Shown here: in pieces, positions 1-8,431 of the stretch
Layout of the letters: each line of letters opens with the position of its first letter
How positions within the stretch are numbered: position 1 is the stretch's first letter
NCBI RefSeq assembly: GCF_003946445.1
Contig: NZ_RHOF01000010.1
Coordinates: forward strand, 1-33,624
Length of the DNA stretch: 33,624 bases
Direction of reading: 5' to 3'
Source of the DNA: Loigolactobacillus jiayinensis
GTDB lineage: Bacteria; Bacillota; Bacilli; Lactobacillales; Lactobacillaceae
Made by a program: the position numbers and the translations under genes
Notes under the pieces: model-generated
Database searches by the model: none
What the model was told of the DNA's origin: nothing
Seen by the model: the letters and a program-made list of their open reading frames with translations, nothing else

Positions 1-50
1 AATAGATTACCACTTTGAGCAATCTATCAACAGGATAAAGTATAGAGCCA

Positions 51-83
51 AAAGTTTAGCCGCAATAATTGCGGCTAAACTTT
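51..83. terminator. Bidirectional rho-independent terminator
   Basis: A 13-bp perfect stem (53-65 with 69-81, loop 66-68) is followed on the + strand by a run of nine T and on the - strand by a short T run. It overlaps the last codons and stop of the leftward histidine kinase gene, so it would end that operon. The longer + strand T run suggests it also ends a rightward gene outside the window. Bases 1-50 are too short to assign to any gene. Confidence 0.8.
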
Positions 84-1553
84 TTTTTTGCTTGCAGTTT
101 CTTCACTGGTTGCTTGATCAGGGAAACTAATCGTGAAGGTTGTCCCTTGATTTTGCTTACTAGCAACCTTGATCTCGCCACCATGTAATTGAACCAATTG
201 ATGGACGATTGCCAAACCTAAACCAGATTCACCATATTTAGTGTTTTTACGTGATGGATCTGCCTTGTAGTAGCGTTCCCAAATGTTTTTCAGCTGGTCC
301 GCAGACATGCCAATTCCAGTATCCTGAACCGAAAAAATTGTTTCGTGATAACCATGTTTAGCAGTGATCGTAATTGTCCCATTCTGCGTAAATTGGATTG
401 CGTTTTGAATCACGTTAAACATCACTTGAACGAAACGGTCATAATCAGCGTAAACTTGGATACTTGGTCCCGGCGTTAGAATTAAATCATTGTTGGCGTT
501 GTTTGCCTTTTTGGTTAGTTGCATCACAATATTTTGTAACGCCTCAGTCCCATTAAAATTACGCTTGGATAAGCTGATCTGATTTGTGCGAATCTTCTCA
601 TAATCTAAGTTTTCGTTGACAATGCGAATTAAACGTTTAGTTTCGTTTTGCATTAATTCAATACTTTTACCACGCATATCCTCAGGAATGGCATCGTATT
701 GTAATCCCTCAAGTAACCCGTTGATTGTGGTCAGCGGTGTGCGCATTTCATGAGCAGCATCAGCCATGAATTGCCGGCGCCGTTCTTCTTGACGTTTAAT
801 TTCGTCGCCGGACTCGCGTAAAGCAGTCGTCATTTGGTTAAAATCAACAGCCAAATCATCTAACTCGTCACGATGCTTCGAGTCGATTTGTACGTCAAAA
901 TCACCTTTTGCCACCTTATGTGCCGCGCCACGTAATCGATTGATCCGTAAAATTTGATATTTAGCTAATAAGAAGCTGAGAATCACCGCAGCCACACTAG
1001 AAATTAGCAACGCAATAAATAAATTATGCTCGATCTTAGTAATATTGGCGTGAACATTGGACACTAATGAGCCAACTGAAATGACAGCTTTTAAATCACC
1101 ATTATAGAAATACGGCACTAAAACATCCGTCATTTCTTGCTGATTTTTTAACACGTTACTACCGTGATCAGATTTACGATAAATACGCTTGCCTTGTTTC
1201 AACTTATGCCAATCAGTTTTATTTAGTTTACGTGCCAATGCTGGACCATTACCGTTATCAATTGGATAGATCATCTGGTTTTTTTCATTAAAAATAGCAA
1301 AATGAACTTTTTGATGTGACAAAACGGCCTCACTATTGCTCAGCATACTAACTTGAAAGCCGGTAAACGAATTGGTCGTCTTATTGACTGTCATCGCCTG
1401 CTGCATCAAACTATCAGCATAACCTTCTAGCTGGTCCCATGTATTTTCATAAACCATTTTATCAGTGAATTGGATAAAAAATAGACCCACTACAAGTAAA
1501 GTAGTCATGATCACCGCAAAAAAAGCCAACATCTGCTGATAAATCAATCTCAT
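75..1553 (-). CDS. Two-component sensor histidine kinase
   Basis: Membrane histidine kinase of 492 residues that would sense an extracellular signal and phosphorylate the response regulator encoded just upstream. A first membrane segment lies at about residues 8-28, an extracytoplasmic sensor region at about 29-175, and a second membrane segment at about 177-198. A HAMP linker (about 199-250) follows. The dimerisation box carries the phospho-acceptor H268 in AHEMRTPL. The ATPase domain has an N-box at N384, G1 DTGIG at 411-415 and G2 GLGLA at 444-448, so it looks fully functional. The ATG overlaps the regulator's stop by 4 bp, indicating translational coupling. The C-terminal KKKV and stop lie in a terminator stem. 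The sensed signal cannot be told from the sequence. Confidence 0.93.
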   Translation of the reverse strand: MRLIYQQMLAFFAVIMTTLLVVGLFFIQFTDKMVYENTWDQLEGYADSLMQQAMTVNKTTNSFTGFQVSMLSNSEAVLSHQKVHFAIFNEKNQMIYPIDNGNGPALARKLNKTDWHKLKQGKRIYRKSDHGSNVLKNQQEMTDVLVPYFYNGDLKAVISVGSLVSNVHANITKIEHNLFIALLISSVAAVILSFLLAKYQILRINRLRGAAHKVAKGDFDVQIDSKHRDELDDLAVDFNQMTTALRESGDEIKRQEERRRQFMADAAHEMRTPLTTINGLLEGLQYDAIPEDMRGKSIELMQNETKRLIRIVNENLDYEKIRTNQISLSKRNFNGTEALQNIVMQLTKKANNANNDLILTPGPSIQVYADYDRFVQVMFNVIQNAIQFTQNGTITITAKHGYHETIFSVQDTGIGMSADQLKNIWERYYKADPSRKNTKYGESGLGLAIVHQLVQLHGGEIKVASKQNQGTTFTISFPDQATSEETASKKKV

Positions 1554-2278
1554 TGATCAGTCACATCGGAATCATCGAATTTATAGCCGACACCCCAAAC
1601 TGTTTGAATAATTTGTGGTCCCACCTTTTCGATTTTTTGACGAAGCTTTTTAATGTGCGCATCAACAGTCCGTTCATCACCATAATACTGGTAATCCCAA
1701 ACCAACTCCAATAATTGTTCACGGGAGAAGACTTGCTTAGGCTTTTTAGCTAATGTGTGCAACAAGTCAAATTCCTTCGGTGTCAGGCCTTCAATTGGTT
1801 TACCAGCCAAATAAGCTTCTCGAGTTTTGGTGTTCAATTTAAAGTGATCAGTGACCACATCAAAAGCCGTTTCTGCATCCTCTTCGTTAGCGGTGGTATT
1901 TTCTTCACCTAGTTCCGCCCGCCGATGTAAGGCTTTGATCCGCGCAATCAAGGTCATTGGACTGAATGGCTTGGTGACGTAATCATCAGCACCAATTTCA
2001 AGACCTAAAACTTGATCACTTTCCGAATCACGCGCCGTCAACATAATCAGCGGTACCGTTTGTGAAATCTTGCGAATTTCTTGGGCAACTTGCATCCCGT
2101 CCATTCCCGGTAAATTTAAATCCAACGTAATAATATCCCAGCTATCGGGGTCAACTTTAAACATCGTCATTGCTTCGTTACCATCATAGGCGAAGCTAAC
2201 CTGCCATTCTTCCTTGGTAAAAAACATGTTCATCATTTCCGAGACTGATTTATTGTCTTCAATCATCAATAACCGCAT
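1550..2278 (-). CDS. OmpR-family response regulator
   Basis: DNA-binding response regulator of 242 residues, partner of the downstream kinase. The receiver domain shows the acidic pocket near E7-D8, the phospho-acceptor D53 in TLDLNLPGMD, T81 and K103 (VTKPF). An acidic linker (about 128-145) leads to a winged helix ending in QTVWGVGYKF, typical of the OmpR/PhoB class. The frame is open upstream to 2323. I place the start at the ATG at 2278 because GGAGG lies 10 nt upstream of it, whereas the ATG at 2287 has that same GGAGG only 1 nt away. It is the first gene of a two-gene leftward operon. The regulon is unknown. Confidence 0.92.
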   Translation of the reverse strand: MRLLMIEDNKSVSEMMNMFFTKEEWQVSFAYDGNEAMTMFKVDPDSWDIITLDLNLPGMDGMQVAQEIRKISQTVPLIMLTARDSESDQVLGLEIGADDYVTKPFSPMTLIARIKALHRRAELGEENTTANEEDAETAFDVVTDHFKLNTKTREAYLAGKPIEGLTPKEFDLLHTLAKKPKQVFSREQLLELVWDYQYYGDERTVDAHIKKLRQKIEKVGPQIIQTVWGVGYKFDDSDVTDQ

Positions 2279-2455
2279 AAGTGACATTCCTCCGTTTTTA
2301 TATTCAGCGTGTCCAAAAAACACTCACGTTGCAAGCTTTAAGCCAAATCAGCAAATAAACTACTCCCTAATTTGACACAAAACAACCTAGCCTTTAAGGC
2401 TTATTTCAGCTACCGTTCACTCAGGATAGGGTACTTTCCTGTTCATAATGCCTCT

Positions 2456-2484
2456 ATTATACAATATCAGATAGTCGTTGTGGA
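2456..2484 (-). promoter_or_regulatory. Candidate promoter of the two-component operon
   Basis: On the - strand a perfect TATAAT (2456-2461) lies 17 nt downstream of TCCACA (2479-2484), a 4/6 match to the -35 consensus. This would give a leader of about 170 nt before the regulator's start at 2278. The leader contains small inverted repeats but no riboswitch that I recognise. The rest of the divergent 2279-2618 region holds no gene. Confidence 0.4.
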
Positions 2485-2618
2485 CCTTTGCTAAAAAAGT
2501 TGTCATAACTTCACTAACTATTCACATTTTCTAGTTATAGCCTCGCTGTCTTTTCTGAAAACTTTTTGTTACACTGAGAGCAGTGTTTTTAATTTAAATT
2601 GATCAGGAGCTGACAAAA

Positions 2619-3395
2619 ATGACTTATCGTGCCTTAGTTTTCTTTGACCTCGACGGAACCTTAATGAACCCCCAAGCGCAACTAGATGATGATGTCCGGG
2701 CAGCGGTTCATAGCTTACGCGACCATAATATTTTACCAATTATTTCCACAGGGCGCTGTCCTGCTGAAATTCCCGATGTTTTTGCACAAGCCGGTATTGA
2801 TACCTATGTTGCCCTTAATGGCGGTTTAGTCGTTTATAATGGCCAGCCAATCTATGAAGGGTCAATTGCGCCGGCTACTATCAATAAAATGTTGACGATC
2901 ACTGAATCCCATGGTGATGCACTTGCTTACTATAACGGCACTGATTACGCGATTTCGCGATTAAATGATTTAGTCAAAGCACAGTACGATTTCGTCAGCA
3001 CACCCTACCCAAAAGTCGATCCTGATTTCTATCAAACTAATCCAGTTCAAATGTTACTGGTAATCACCGTTGATAATGATAAACGTTATATCTACCCATA
3101 CGGCAATGAGTTAACCTTTTACCGTAACACCCCCTATTCACTAGATACTGTATTAAAGGGTGAATCTAAACAGTTCGGCATCAATACGCTGATCAAAAAA
3201 ATGGGCTTAACTGGCGTACCAACCTATGCATTTGGTGACGGTGTTAACGACATTCCCATGCTAGAAACCGTTGATCACCCAATTGCTATGGGCAACGGTA
3301 TCACTGCAGTTAAAGACCGTGCTGAATATATTACCGCTAAGAATACTGAAGGTGGTATCATTCAAGGCTTAAACCATTTTAACTTGCTAGATTAA
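2619..3395 (+). CDS. Cof-type HAD-superfamily hydrolase
   Basis: Cytosolic phosphatase of 258 residues of the Cof/YidA type (HAD subfamily IIB), which dephosphorylates small phosphorylated metabolites such as sugar phosphates. Motif I is FFDLDGTL, with nucleophile D10 and acid/base D12. Motif II is ISTGR. Motif III and IV appear as the Lys of the KQFGINTL segment and FGDGVNDIPML. The cap domain sits between motifs II and III, as in the family. The start has AGGAGC 8 nt upstream. It is a single-gene unit, divergent from the two-component operon and followed by a shared terminator. The substrate cannot be predicted because members of this family are promiscuous. Confidence 0.9.
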   Translation: MTYRALVFFDLDGTLMNPQAQLDDDVRAAVHSLRDHNILPIISTGRCPAEIPDVFAQAGIDTYVALNGGLVVYNGQPIYEGSIAPATINKMLTITESHGDALAYYNGTDYAISRLNDLVKAQYDFVSTPYPKVDPDFYQTNPVQMLLVITVDNDKRYIYPYGNELTFYRNTPYSLDTVLKGESKQFGINTLIKKMGLTGVPTYAFGDGVNDIPMLETVDHPIAMGNGITAVKDRAEYITAKNTEGGIIQGLNHFNLLD

Positions 3396-3400
3396 ATAAA

Positions 3401-3435
3401 AGAGCGCCCTGACACATTAGATGTCAGGACGCTCT
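3401..3435. terminator. Bidirectional terminator between convergent genes
   Basis: A 14-bp stem (3401-3414 with 3422-3435) has one imperfect position, a U-G wobble in the leftward RNA and a C-A mismatch in the rightward RNA. T-rich flanks occur on both sides. It separates the convergent HAD and ABC-ATPase genes. Confidence 0.8.
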
Positions 3436-3436
3436 T

Positions 3437-4402
3437 TCATTTACTCTGAAACTTGATCATAAATGCCAGTAATTGTGCACTAGTCAGCTTGCCAGCAACT
3501 GCTAGTTCATTATTAATACGGACCGCCCCACTTGTTTGCAATGCCGTCAGTACTTCACCGATCGTTTGGTGGCTGTCAAAAGCTGGTAACGTCTGATCAG
3601 CGGCAGTTACCGGTTCTAGATAACCAAGAACCTTTAACCGATTCAAATAAACACCATAGATATCGTTAGTTTGCGCTGAGGCAAACATTTTACTAACAAA
3701 ATCATTTGCTGGCTGTTGCGCAATTTCGTCTGGTGTCCCAACCTGGACTAAGTGACCATTTTGCATGACACCAATGCGGTCGCCTAATTGTAAGGCTTCA
3801 TTCATATCGTGCGTGACAAAAACGATGGTACTTTTTAATCGTTGATGAATCTTCAACGTTAACTTTTGTAATTGTTCCCGCGAAATTGGATCCAGCGCGC
3901 TAAATGGCTCGTCCATTAGCACCACTTGGGGCTGCGCCGCAAAGGCACGAATGATCCCAACCCGTTGCTGTTCACCGCCGGATAAATCGCTTGGCATCCG
4001 CGTTGCATAGGTTGCTGGATCTAAACCAACTTCAGTCAACAAGTCAGTTACACGTTGTTTGATTTTTGCTGGTGCCATGTGTTTCATTTCAGGAATCAAC
4101 CTGATATTTTCCGCAACAGTCATATTAGGAAACAGTGCAATCTGCTGCAGAACGTAACCCATTTGTAGCCGTAAATCACGTAATGGCACTGCATCTAGTG
4201 GTTTCCCTTGATATTCGATGGTGCCATCAGTAACGTCTTCCAACCGATTGATCATTTTTAATGTGGTTGTTTTACCACTACCGGAAGCGCCGACGAGGAC
4301 GAATAATTCACTAGCTTCAATCGTTAGGTCTAATTTTTCAACAGCATAATTATCAGCAAACTTTTTACTAACCTGCTTAAACTGAATACTAGGCGTTGTC
4401 AT
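3437..4402 (-). CDS. ABC importer ATPase, OpuCA/EgtV-like
   Basis: ATP-binding subunit of 321 residues of the osmoprotectant/quaternary-amine (OpuCA, ProV) class. It shows Walker A GASGSGKT (38-45), the Q-loop VLQQIALFPN, signature LSGGEQQR (140-147), Walker B VVLMDEP with D164 and E165, and the H-loop VTHD. The tail after about residue 240 resembles one degenerate CBS module rather than the tandem pair used for ionic-strength sensing in OpuA/OpuCA, so osmotic gating is doubtful. The ATG overlaps the stop of the permease gene by one base (TGATG), with AGGAGG 9-10 nt upstream. It works with the fused permease-binding protein encoded just upstream. The substrate may be glycine betaine, carnitine or choline, or ergothioneine. 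Confidence 0.85.
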   Translation of the reverse strand: MTTPSIQFKQVSKKFADNYAVEKLDLTIEASELFVLVGASGSGKTTTLKMINRLEDVTDGTIEYQGKPLDAVPLRDLRLQMGYVLQQIALFPNMTVAENIRLIPEMKHMAPAKIKQRVTDLLTEVGLDPATYATRMPSDLSGGEQQRVGIIRAFAAQPQVVLMDEPFSALDPISREQLQKLTLKIHQRLKSTIVFVTHDMNEALQLGDRIGVMQNGHLVQVGTPDEIAQQPANDFVSKMFASAQTNDIYGVYLNRLKVLGYLEPVTAADQTLPAFDSHQTIGEVLTALQTSGAVRINNELAVAGKLTSAQLLAFMIKFQSK

Positions 4403-5928
4403 CAGCGCTCACCTCCTAATAAATGATGCGTCACTAAATAATGATGCGCAACTTTAGCTGCTGATTTACGTTGTACGTTAACCTCATAGTTCATTTCCTG
4501 CATATCAGTAGCCGAAATTTTACCACGTAGTTTATTCAAGCTGCGAACGATTTCGGGATGCGCTTTGGCTGTGGCTGTACGCATTAAGGGCGCACCCTGA
4601 TAGGTTGGGAAAAGGTGCTGGTCGTCTTTTAACACGACTAGATCATATTGGCGAATCTGTGAATCAGTAGAATAGCCATCGGTAACGTTGACCTTATCTT
4701 GGTTTAGCGCCTCGTAACGTAAATCAGCTGACATCGATTGCGTTTTAAAGCTCAGCCCGTATTTCTTTTGAATCCCTTTATAACCGTCATTCCGGTCCAA
4801 AAATTCTAAATCAAAACCAGCATTGATTTGTGATTTCACCTTGGCTAAATCGCTAATACTGTGAACATCATATTTATTGGCAAAGGAGCGCTTAACGACT
4901 AATGCATAAGTATTATTATATTTAAGTGGTGCCAAATAAGTTAATTTATCTTGCTTCTGTAATGCCGTTTTAGCTTGTTGATAGATTCCAGTGGCGCTAG
5001 TCGCTTGTTTGGCTGGCGCTTTAACTAAGCCTTCCAAGACTGTACCGCTAAACTCAGGATAAATTGTGATTTGATTATTTTTTAACGCACTAAATAAAAA
5101 TGAGGTCTGACCAAAATTCGGCTTCAAGGTCACCTTAACGTTATCGTTATCAGTTTCAATTAAATCACGGTACATATTGATCAAGATTTCTGGCTCTGAG
5201 CCTAACTTACCGGCAATCGTGATCGATACTGGCTGCGGCTGGACTAACTTGTAAATACCAAAACCACCGAAACCAACAACCGCCACAGCCACGGTAATTA
5301 GAAATGGTTTTAACTTAATTCGCTTAACGCCTAGCAATGCAAAACTCAAAATAATTGCGAGTAGCGCTGATGCCAACGCCCCAATCAAAGTCATCGTGTT
5401 ATTATTGCGATTGATACCCAGCAAAATAAAGGTTCCTAATCCGCCGGCGCCAATCAATGCTGCTAAAGTTGCCGTCCCAATGATCATCACCAGTGCTGTG
5501 CGGATCCCTGATAGAATCATTGGAAACGCCAGCGGCAACTCTACCTTACGCAGCTTTTCCCAACGCGTCATACCAAATGCAGTGGCTGCTTCTTCTAGTG
5601 AAGGATCGATTTCAGTCAACCCGGTATAGGTATTTTGAAAAATCGGTAACAGTGCGTAAACCACAAGTGAGATCACCGCCGGCACACTACCGATACCGAC
5701 TAATGGAATTAGCATCCCTAATAATGCCAGCGAGGGAATTGTTTGTAGAACACCGGCAATTTGTAGAAAGACGTTGGCGGTTTTTGGTTTAGGAATTACC
5801 CAAATTGCCAATGGAATTGCAATTGCCATTGCGATTGCCAATGAAATCACCGACAATAATAAATGTTGACCTAGCGCTGTTATCAAAGCGCTACGTTGTG
5901 TGACTAATGTTTGCCAAAACTCGGTCAA
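4402..5928 (-). CDS. ABC permease fused to substrate-binding domain (OpuC/EgtU type)
   Basis: A 508-residue fusion. About 200 residues form the inner-membrane permease with several membrane helices and an EAA loop at about 112-131 (EEAATAFGM). A further membrane helix (about 208-228) tethers an extracellular type-II binding domain from about 233 to the end. The binding domain carries IYPEFSGTV, LEFLDRNDGYKG, YSTDSQI and LFPTYQGAPLM. From memory these blocks are very close to the ergothioneine-specific EgtU binding domain of Streptococcus pneumoniae, and also related to OpuC choline/carnitine binders. The start is a TTG at 5928 with GGAGG 9 nt upstream. A disulfide reductase gene lies upstream, which fits a thiol substrate. 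The general class is secure; the substrate is inference. Confidence 0.85.
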   Translation of the reverse strand: MTEFWQTLVTQRSALITALGQHLLLSVISLAIAMAIAIPLAIWVIPKPKTANVFLQIAGVLQTIPSLALLGMLIPLVGIGSVPAVISLVVYALLPIFQNTYTGLTEIDPSLEEAATAFGMTRWEKLRKVELPLAFPMILSGIRTALVMIIGTATLAALIGAGGLGTFILLGINRNNNTMTLIGALASALLAIILSFALLGVKRIKLKPFLITVAVAVVGFGGFGIYKLVQPQPVSITIAGKLGSEPEILINMYRDLIETDNDNVKVTLKPNFGQTSFLFSALKNNQITIYPEFSGTVLEGLVKAPAKQATSATGIYQQAKTALQKQDKLTYLAPLKYNNTYALVVKRSFANKYDVHSISDLAKVKSQINAGFDLEFLDRNDGYKGIQKKYGLSFKTQSMSADLRYEALNQDKVNVTDGYSTDSQIRQYDLVVLKDDQHLFPTYQGAPLMRTATAKAHPEIVRSLNKLRGKISATDMQEMNYEVNVQRKSAAKVAHHYLVTHHLLGGER

Positions 5929-5950
5929 TGCCTTCGCCTCCGGTTATAAA

Positions 5951-5992
5951 AAGCTTGCAACAACTTCACTATAAAGTGAAAGTTACAAGCTT
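5951..5992 (-). terminator. Terminator-like hairpin in the egtU-like leader
   Basis: Outer arms AAGCTTG (5951-5957) and CAAGCTT (5986-5992) enclose a second paired block, and a T run follows on the - strand. It lies between the reductase stop and the TTG start of the permease fusion, ending only a few bases before its GGAGG. It may terminate the reductase transcript, or act as an attenuator if transcription starts at the candidate promoter at 6004-6033. Confidence 0.6.
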
Positions 5993-6003
5993 CAATTTAC
6001 GCT

Positions 6004-6033
6004 CTAATATTTAATATACGCTAAAATTATCAA
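6004..6033 (-). promoter_or_regulatory. Candidate promoter for the ABC importer
   Basis: On the - strand TTGATA (6028-6033) and TATTAG (6004-6009) are 18 nt apart. Transcription from here would begin just before the 5951-5992 hairpin, placing that hairpin at the very 5' end of the mRNA. Weak evidence by sequence match only. Confidence 0.3.
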
Positions 6034-6090
6034 ACTGCTACTTTTTTAATTTAGGCCAACTCACAAAAAAGTACGGCCAACAGCAAAATG

Positions 6091-7428
6091 CTATCCATAA
6101 TAATAAGCTAAATCACTGGCCGGTGATGGATAAGCGAGAATCCGCTGACCCAATTGTGCCTGAGTAACCTGTGAATTCATCAATAAGGTTAAATAATTGA
6201 TTACTTCCTCAGCGATGCTCGCGTAAACAACAGCACCAACTAATTGCTGCGTTGTCCGATCAAAAATTGTCGTCACCTTAGCTAGCGGCTCCTTTAACCG
6301 GTTAAAAGTATACCACTGCGTCGTATCTTGTTCAACAACTCGATACTGTTCTGGTTGTTGTTTTGCATCACCTAGTTTAACACCAACTTGCGCAAGCTGT
6401 GGACTAGCATAGACCACCTGCGGCATCGGTGGATAAGCAATAGCGGCCACCCCGATATCTAAAATGGTGCGCGCCGCGTAACGGCCCTCAAAGCTAGACA
6501 CTGGAGTCAATTTCGGTTGTGTTTTAGCAATCACGTCGCCCACAGCGTAAATTCGCGGATTAGTCGTCTGTAAATGATCATTGACACTGATCCCCTTTGC
6601 CACTATTGTAACACCAGCTTGCTCCAAGTTTAAGCTTGCTAATTGTGGTCGGCGTCCGCTTGCCGCAAATACGGCATCAACATTTAATTGTAGCGTCGTA
6701 TTAGTGGCTAAGCTGAAGCCGGTAGCCTGTTCAGTAACGCTGGTCAACTCGGTATCCCAATGGAACGTGATTCCCTTAGCCGTTAGCGCCGCAGATAACA
6801 ACTGCGTGTAATTCTCAGGAAAACTACGTAAGATCCGCTGGTTGTGCTGTAAAATATGCACTTCAGCCCCTGCACTAGCAGCAATATTAGCCAATTCCAA
6901 AGCCACGTACCCGGCACCAATCAACGCAATTCGCTTAGGCAGTTGTGGTAATGCTAAAAAGTCGGTACTGGTCTGCAAATAGTCACGACCACTGATTTCT
7001 GGAATAACTGGTGCTTGCCCAGTAGCGATGATGAAATTAGTCGCTTGGTAGGTGACTCCTGCTACTACCACTTGGTCCGTAGCCACAAAGTGTGGTTCAC
7101 CATGAATTGTGGCAATGTTCGCGGCTTGCAAGCCAGATAACGTGCCCGCCGGAACTTTGTCAGTATAACCACGTTTAAACGCCATCAACGCGGGCCAGTC
7201 AATCGTGGGAACACCTTTCAAACCAAATTGTTGTAAGTGGCCAGCATGATCTTGTGCTTCAACGGCTGAATACAGCATTTTCTTCGGGTCGCAACCACGA
7301 TTAGGACAAGTACCACCCCATAAATCATTTTCAATCACCAAAACATGCTGGTGCGGTGCTAAAGCATATGCGGCCGCTAAACCACCAGGTCCTGCCCCAA
7401 TAATGATCGTATCAAATTCTGTTGTCAT
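6091..7428 (-). CDS. FAD-dependent NAD(P) disulfide oxidoreductase, glutathione-reductase-like
   Basis: Soluble flavoprotein of about 445 residues in the glutathione reductase/lipoamide dehydrogenase family. It has an N-terminal FAD Rossmann motif IGAGPGG, redox pair C42/C47 in GGTCPNRGC (numbered from 7431), a second dinucleotide motif IGAGYVALELA near 170, and AVGDV in the FAD domain. The C-terminal His-Pro-x-x-x-Glu acid-base pair of the family is replaced: the tail reads LAYPSPASDLAYY. It may therefore reduce an unusual thiol or disulfide, or work as an oxidase. AGGAGG stands 6 nt before the ATG at 7428 and 3 nt before an ATG at 7431; I prefer 7428. It lies upstream of the EgtU-like importer in the same direction. 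Confidence 0.88.
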   Translation of the reverse strand: MTTEFDTIIIGAGPGGLAAAYALAPHQHVLVIENDLWGGTCPNRGCDPKKMLYSAVEAQDHAGHLQQFGLKGVPTIDWPALMAFKRGYTDKVPAGTLSGLQAANIATIHGEPHFVATDQVVVAGVTYQATNFIIATGQAPVIPEISGRDYLQTSTDFLALPQLPKRIALIGAGYVALELANIAASAGAEVHILQHNQRILRSFPENYTQLLSAALTAKGITFHWDTELTSVTEQATGFSLATNTTLQLNVDAVFAASGRRPQLASLNLEQAGVTIVAKGISVNDHLQTTNPRIYAVGDVIAKTQPKLTPVSSFEGRYAARTILDIGVAAIAYPPMPQVVYASPQLAQVGVKLGDAKQQPEQYRVVEQDTTQWYTFNRLKEPLAKVTTIFDRTTQQLVGAVVYASIAEEVINYLTLLMNSQVTQAQLGQRILAYPSPASDLAYYYG

Positions 7429-7469
7429 CATTTACCTCCTATCAGCTAAGACGTTATATCAGCAGTAGC

Positions 7470-7506
7470 AAAATGGTCCAAAAGACATAAAATATCTCTT
7501 GGACCA
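7470..7506 (-). terminator. Terminator after the EAL-domain gene
   Basis: Leftward stem built from TGGTCCA (7500-7506 on the complement) and TGGACCA (7474-7480), with further pairing inside and a T run over 7470-7473. It lies about 70 nt after the stop at 7574 and before the reductase gene, so it separates these two units. Confidence 0.7.
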
Positions 7507-7573
7507 CGCCGTCTTTCATTCAGTTTAGCATAGGTCAACATCAGCACACTCAAAATATGCTTAGCCGACTCAA

Positions 7574-8383
7574 TTAAGACATCAACAGTGGCAGTTCTGG
7601 CTTACTTAAGTAGTCACCTTCCAGATAATCAATGTAATCTTGCTCGTGCAACCACGTCAACATGCTATCATCAATCACACCATCTAGAATAAATTCAACA
7701 TTCCAATTCTTGGCGATGTCACCCCAGAACTTAATATTTTTACGTAATAACTCAGGTGCTAGTGTCTGGCCTGCTTCTTGAATCGATAACTTAATCCCAT
7801 CAATATACTGCAAGCTGGCATTGATTGCTTCAAAATGCCGATTACTCCCGATTTGAGTCAAAACAATTTTGATCCCATTCTTACGGTAAAACTCCGCCAT
7901 AGGAATTAAAAGATCAATCACTGGTACCCGATCCAATTCAATATACATGACCTCAGGACCGTTGGGACTATTGAAAAACGCCACCAATTTATCAGCTGCA
8001 GCTTGGTCGAGAAAATTAGCCACCGATAACGCCATCACGATTGACTGACAACGACTATTAACTAACGCATCACGCATTAATTCAATTCGTGTGTCAATAT
8101 TTAAATGATCTTGGTGGGGAACCATCCAAACTTGTTGTTTACGGTCATAACGGCGCAAGGTCAATTCATTAGCGCGGCGCCGTGCGTCAGTACCTACCAC
8201 CGTGTCATAAATGCCACGAACAAAATAAGCATAGCTTTCCTGCTTGGAATCGTCTTCTAACTGTTGTGGTACGCCATCGACCGTAATCGTATCACGCCCA
8301 TTTTTCTTGCTCGTATACAACGACTGATCCGCCCGCTTATAAATATCATCTGGGGCTTGATCATTAGCTTGTAATTCGGTCAT
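7574..8383 (-). CDS. C-terminal half of an interrupted GGDEF-EAL protein (degenerate EAL domain)
   Basis: This 269-codon frame begins inside a GGDEF domain. Its first residues include the family's closing motif ADQSLYTSKKNGRDTI, followed by an EAL-like domain to the end. It is in the same frame as the upstream GGDEF part: only a TAA at 8429-8431 and 15 sense codons lie between. Those 15 codons end in ITVSFG, which with the ATG at 8383 completes the usual GGDEF core strand. That ATG is therefore probably an internal Met and not a real start. The EAL domain is degraded: the EAL triplet position reads NELTLR, the DDFGTG metal-binding loop reads LTQIGSNR, and the D-K-D strand reads IDGIKLS. It probably does not hydrolyse c-di-GMP. 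Confidence 0.7.
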   Translation of the reverse strand: MTELQANDQAPDDIYKRADQSLYTSKKNGRDTITVDGVPQQLEDDSKQESYAYFVRGIYDTVVGTDARRRANELTLRRYDRKQQVWMVPHQDHLNIDTRIELMRDALVNSRCQSIVMALSVANFLDQAAADKLVAFFNSPNGPEVMYIELDRVPVIDLLIPMAEFYRKNGIKIVLTQIGSNRHFEAINASLQYIDGIKLSIQEAGQTLAPELLRKNIKFWGDIAKNWNVEFILDGVIDDSMLTWLHEQDYIDYLEGDYLSKPELPLLMS

Positions 8384-8428
8384 GCCAAAGGAAACGGTGA
8401 TTTTGATAGTATCTTTTTCATAAGTGAA

Positions 8429-8431
8429 TTA
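8429..8431 (-). other. In-frame TAA stop splitting the GGDEF-EAL gene
   Basis: The codon TAA (complement of 8429-8431) follows AVRTS and precedes FTYEKDTIKITVSFGMTEL in the same reading frame. No frameshift is needed to join the halves. One base change, for example from CAA, would restore one protein of about 628 residues. Confidence 0.85.

Noticed and set aside
2279-2455. AGGGAGTAG in the two-component leader, similar to the start of a yybP-ykoY riboswitch
   Set aside because: The remaining conserved core and the Mg/Mn-linked gene context are absent.
8384-8428. A frameshift between the GGDEF and EAL halves
   Set aside because: The distance between the stop and the downstream ATG is exactly 15 codons, and the joined translation makes GGDEF sense without any shift.
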